Source: Candidatus Woesearchaeota archaeon (GTDB taxonomy: Archaea > Nanobdellota > Nanobdellia > Woesearchaeales > UBA10200). Taken from it: a stretch of 6,110 nucleotides of DNA. Below the pieces are notes generated by a model. The model was not told the origin of the DNA and made no database searches. It was given only the letters and a program-made list of their open reading frames with translations. Where the stretch lies: assembly GCA_018302185.1 (NCBI GenBank), contig JAGVZX010000060.1:1-6110 (forward strand), given 5' to 3'. The position numbers and the translations under genes were made by a program. Numbering within the stretch: position 1 is the first letter of the stretch; each line of letters opens with the position of its first letter. Below, in pieces: positions 3,813-6,110 of this stretch.

Positions 3813-6110
3813 ACATTTTCATCAGAATCAACAAGCCCAGATGACTGGAGAATGTTTGAAAGATATCTCAACCATTCAGGATATACAAATTCATTTGCTC
3901 CGCCTAATATATCGACAGCGCCTGTGCAAACATATACTAATATTGGTTTATATGCATATTATACAGGATCAGTTTCAAATGGAACACTATTTTTTGGGGA
4001 CAATGGCGGAATCTTTCACGCATTGAACGCGAGCAATATCAGCAAAGTTATCAATAGGAGAACTTTTGATGATCTTAGCATCTCTCCATCTATGGCAGGT
4101 GATTCATTGTATATGGGCGGAGATGTTCTCACTTTTTACCAGCTGAATCTTTCAGATACCAACCAGACATTTGCAACATATTCAGTTCCAGGAAGCAATG
4201 GAAATGCCTATTACGGCTCAGCAGTTTCTAACGGATATCTTTATGTCACAACTGGAAATGACGGGAAATTTTATCAATTTAATGCAACTAATATAAGCCA
4301 GTTTATTGCATCATACACATTTGGGTCAAGAACATATACAGAGCCTGCGATTGCAAATGGTTATGCTTATCTATCTGTATCAACTGGGAGCTTATATCAA
4401 CTGAATGCCACTAATGTAAGTAGATCAATAGCTAGCTACAATATAGGCACCGGCTCGAGCGCTTATTCAGCTCCTTCAGTCACAGAAAATTATGTATATG
4501 TTGGAAGTAATGATAATAAAGTATATCAGCTGAATGCATCAAACGTCAGCATATTAGTAGCTACTTATACGACAGGCAACGTAGTATGGGGAGCTCCTGC
4601 AATTGCACATGGTTATGTTTATATAGGGAGCAATGACAATGTATTTTATCAGCTGAATGCATCAAATATTAGCATACAGGTTTCTAATTATACTAGCACC
4701 TCTGGATTCTTGAACGAAATTGCAGTAAATGACCTCTATGCATTTACTACCGATAGCAGCAGTCTCTATCAATTTGATGCATTTAATGTCAGAAATTTAA
4801 TAGGCAAAGTTTCTGCAGGCTCGAATTTAGGCAGCGGTCCAGTGATTGCAGAGGGCATTGTTTATATGGCAGGAGGCACATCTGTCAAGATGTCACAATA
4901 TGGATCAGCTGCGCCATATATTACACAAACACAACCAATAAATAACTTTGAGTTTGCTTATTCTCTTCAGAATATCACATTCAACTGCACTGTAGATGAC
5001 AGCAAAGGCTTGGAGAATGTCAGCTTTTACATCACAAATAACACAAACAAAAGCTTTGTTCTGAACGCCACAACAAATTTCACAGGTCTGCAAACATTCA
5101 AAGCTAACTGGACACTTGAGTTAGCAGAAGGCAATTATACGTGGGCATGCCTTGTGTATGATAATGACGGAAATTATGTCTGGAGCAGCAACAGAAGCAT
5201 GATACATGATCTAAAGCCTCCTGTCTTGACGATTACAACACCAACGAATAATACAAAAACCTCAGATACAAATTTAGATATTAACTATACTGTCACAGAC
5301 CAGAATCTGGCTTCATGTTGGTATAGCAATGACACATACAGTGTTAACACAACGCTTGCAAGTTGCGCAAACATAGTTACATTAACATGGGGAGAAGGAC
5401 AGCATAATCTGACTATTTGGTCCAATGATACCAAAGACAACATTAATAAGACATTGCTATTTTTTACTATAGATATAACATACCCTGCTTTTGTAAATAT
5501 AACAAACAGGACTCAGGAATATGGCATATCATTAAACACCACAATAAATGTTACAGATTCGACAGGCATAAGCTGTTTTACTGTAAATGACACTAATTTC
5601 ACAATAAACTGTTTAGGCCATTTAAGGAATAATACGCTTATTGCTATTGGGTTATACAATCTCAACATCACATCCAATGACACAAGCAATAATCTTAACT
5701 ACACAACATTCTGGGTGAATGTAAGCGATACTTTCAAGCCTGCATTCACTTCAATCTCAAACCAGTCTGTATATGACCTGAATGGAATAGCTGTTGATTT
5801 TAATGCAAGTGATATTCACGGTGTCAGCTGTTTTGGAATAAACGATACAGCGTTCACAATAAACTGCACAGGTTTCCTGCAGAATAATACTGCACTTAAT
5901 GCCAGTATTTACAATCTTAATATTTCTGTCAATGATACGAGCAGTAATCATAATTATAGCACAATACTGATAAATGTTACACTAAAGCCTATTGTTGGCA
6001 TGCAGCTTCTCTACCCAACTTCAGACATTAATGTGACAAGATACGGATTATTCAATGTTAGCGTAAACGTAAGCTGCACAAGAGCAAATTGCAACGGCAT
6101 AAACATAACC
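3726..6110 (+). CDS. Secreted surface protein: eight-repeat PQQ/BamB-like beta-propeller followed by Ig-like repeats (3' partial)
   Basis: The ATG at 3726 overlaps the regulator stop by 4 bases, and the frame stays open to the window end (795 codons). Residues 1-29 form a signal peptide: KAKKE, a hydrophobic core, and a V-L-A site with cleavage likely after Ala29. Next comes DDWRMFERYLNHSGY (39-53), the W-x-M-F...H-x-G lead-in seen before PQQ-like/BamB-type propellers. Eight repeats of 40-45 residues follow (about 68-393), of the form P-A-(I/V)-A-x-G-Y-x-Y-(V/I)-G-S-x-x-x-x-x-Y-Q-L-N-A-(S/T)-N-(V/I)-S. Ig-like domains then cover about 397-497, 496-585, 587-671, 672-754 and a partial one from 755. 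Cys 421/475 fit an Ig disulfide. More than forty N-x-S/T sequons suggest N-glycosylation. Nothing shows quinone cofactor binding or catalysis, so a binding or adhesion role outside the cell is the likeliest reading. Any C-terminal anchor lies beyond the window. Confidence 0.9.
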   Translation, partial: MKAKKEITLLLGIMILLGIIINLVPTVLATFSSESTSPDDWRMFERYLNHSGYTNSFAPPNISTAPVQTYTNIGLYAYYTGSVSNGTLFFGDNGGIFHALNASNISKVINRRTFDDLSISPSMAGDSLYMGGDVLTFYQLNLSDTNQTFATYSVPGSNGNAYYGSAVSNGYLYVTTGNDGKFYQFNATNISQFIASYTFGSRTYTEPAIANGYAYLSVSTGSLYQLNATNVSRSIASYNIGTGSSAYSAPSVTENYVYVGSNDNKVYQLNASNVSILVATYTTGNVVWGAPAIAHGYVYIGSNDNVFYQLNASNISIQVSNYTSTSGFLNEIAVNDLYAFTTDSSSLYQFDAFNVRNLIGKVSAGSNLGSGPVIAEGIVYMAGGTSVKMSQYGSAAPYITQTQPINNFEFAYSLQNITFNCTVDDSKGLENVSFYITNNTNKSFVLNATTNFTGLQTFKANWTLELAEGNYTWACLVYDNDGNYVWSSNRSMIHDLKPPVLTITTPTNNTKTSDTNLDINYTVTDQNLASCWYSNDTYSVNTTLASCANIVTLTWGEGQHNLTIWSNDTKDNINKTLLFFTIDITYPAFVNITNRTQEYGISLNTTINVTDSTGISCFTVNDTNFTINCLGHLRNNTLIAIGLYNLNITSNDTSNNLNYTTFWVNVSDTFKPAFTSISNQSVYDLNGIAVDFNASDIHGVSCFGINDTAFTINCTGFLQNNTALNASIYNLNISVNDTSSNHNYSTILINVTLKPIVGMQLLYPTSDINVTRYGLFNVSVNVSCTRANCNGINIT
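3927..4904 (+). repeat. Eight beta-propeller repeats
   Basis: Equivalent Asn/Asp positions fall at residues 101, 141, 186, 227, 270, 311 and 351, spaced 40-45 apart, with an eighth blade ending near 393. Blades 5 and 6 are nearly identical in DNA over 20 bases (TATCAGCTGAATGCATCAAA at 4524-4543 and 4647-4666, a period of 123), pointing to fairly recent duplication or conversion. Blades 7 and 8 have drifted most. The usual PQQ-blade ending A-L-D-x-x-T-G is replaced by Q-L-N-A-S-N-(V/I)-S. Confidence 0.8.
5484..5987 (+). repeat. Two tandem Ig/cadherin-like repeats of 85 and 83 residues
   Basis: Unit 1 is residues 587-671 (5484-5738) and unit 2 is 672-754 (5739-5987). They share P-A-F, then G-(I/V)-S-C-F, N-D-T-x-F-T-I-N-C, the segment around NNT, Y-N-L-N-I, N-D-T-S and N-Y. 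Each has a Cys pair 12 residues apart (617/629 and 702/714). The following partial domain begins with KPIVG and does not continue this pattern. Confidence 0.75.

Noticed and set aside
3841..4026. + strand 61-codon frame inside the second surface protein
   Set aside because: It sits in another frame under the W-x-M-F lead-in and first propeller blade, which are clearly coding in the annotated frame.
4534..4665. ATGCATCAA within the propeller repeats, resembling the operator sequence
   Set aside because: It is the codons for Asn-Ala-Ser-Asn in two near-identical blades and lacks the second half of the palindrome, so the match is coincidental.

Overview
The window looks like part of an AT-rich archaeal genome, most likely a DPANN lineage such as Woesearchaeota or Pacearchaeota. 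This rests on three things. The two large proteins are very rich in Asn, Ser and Thr, with dense N-x-S/T sequons. They combine Ig-like repeats ending in D-x-x-G-N, 'LNASN(V/I)S' propeller blades and a four-Cys 'CVKDAE' module, a style I know from uncharacterised DPANN surface proteins. The promoter ahead of the small regulator is also archaeal in type, with a TATA box. The lineage is inferred; no rRNA or marker gene is present to prove it.

Layout, all on the + strand. (1) 1-3228 is the 3' part of a giant surface protein gene whose start lies before the window. It has about seven Ig-like repeats, a Cys-containing module, Asp-rich metal-binding loops, one C-terminal membrane helix and a charged tail. 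(2) 3229-3534 is the only long gap. It holds a GC-rich imperfect inverted repeat (arms at 3256-3281 and 3422-3441), a TATA box at 3482-3489, and two near-identical 17-base sequences centred on the palindrome TGCATTAATGCA. (3) 3535-3729 is a small winged-helix DNA-binding protein of about 64 residues. (4) 3726-6110 is a second large secreted protein. It overlaps the regulator by 4 bases (ATGA) and is cut off by the window end. It has a signal peptide, an eight-repeat PQQ/BamB-like beta-propeller, then Ig-like repeats.

How they may work together (inference): the small regulator probably binds the two palindromes between its own TATA box and start codon, and so controls both itself and the coupled surface protein. 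Loss of binding would raise both together. The first surface protein seems to be a separate unit, perhaps ended near the inverted repeat. The two surface proteins share a CWYS...C Ig-like module, so they may have related roles at the cell surface (attachment, cell wall or host contact). No ligand or enzymatic activity can be read from the sequence.
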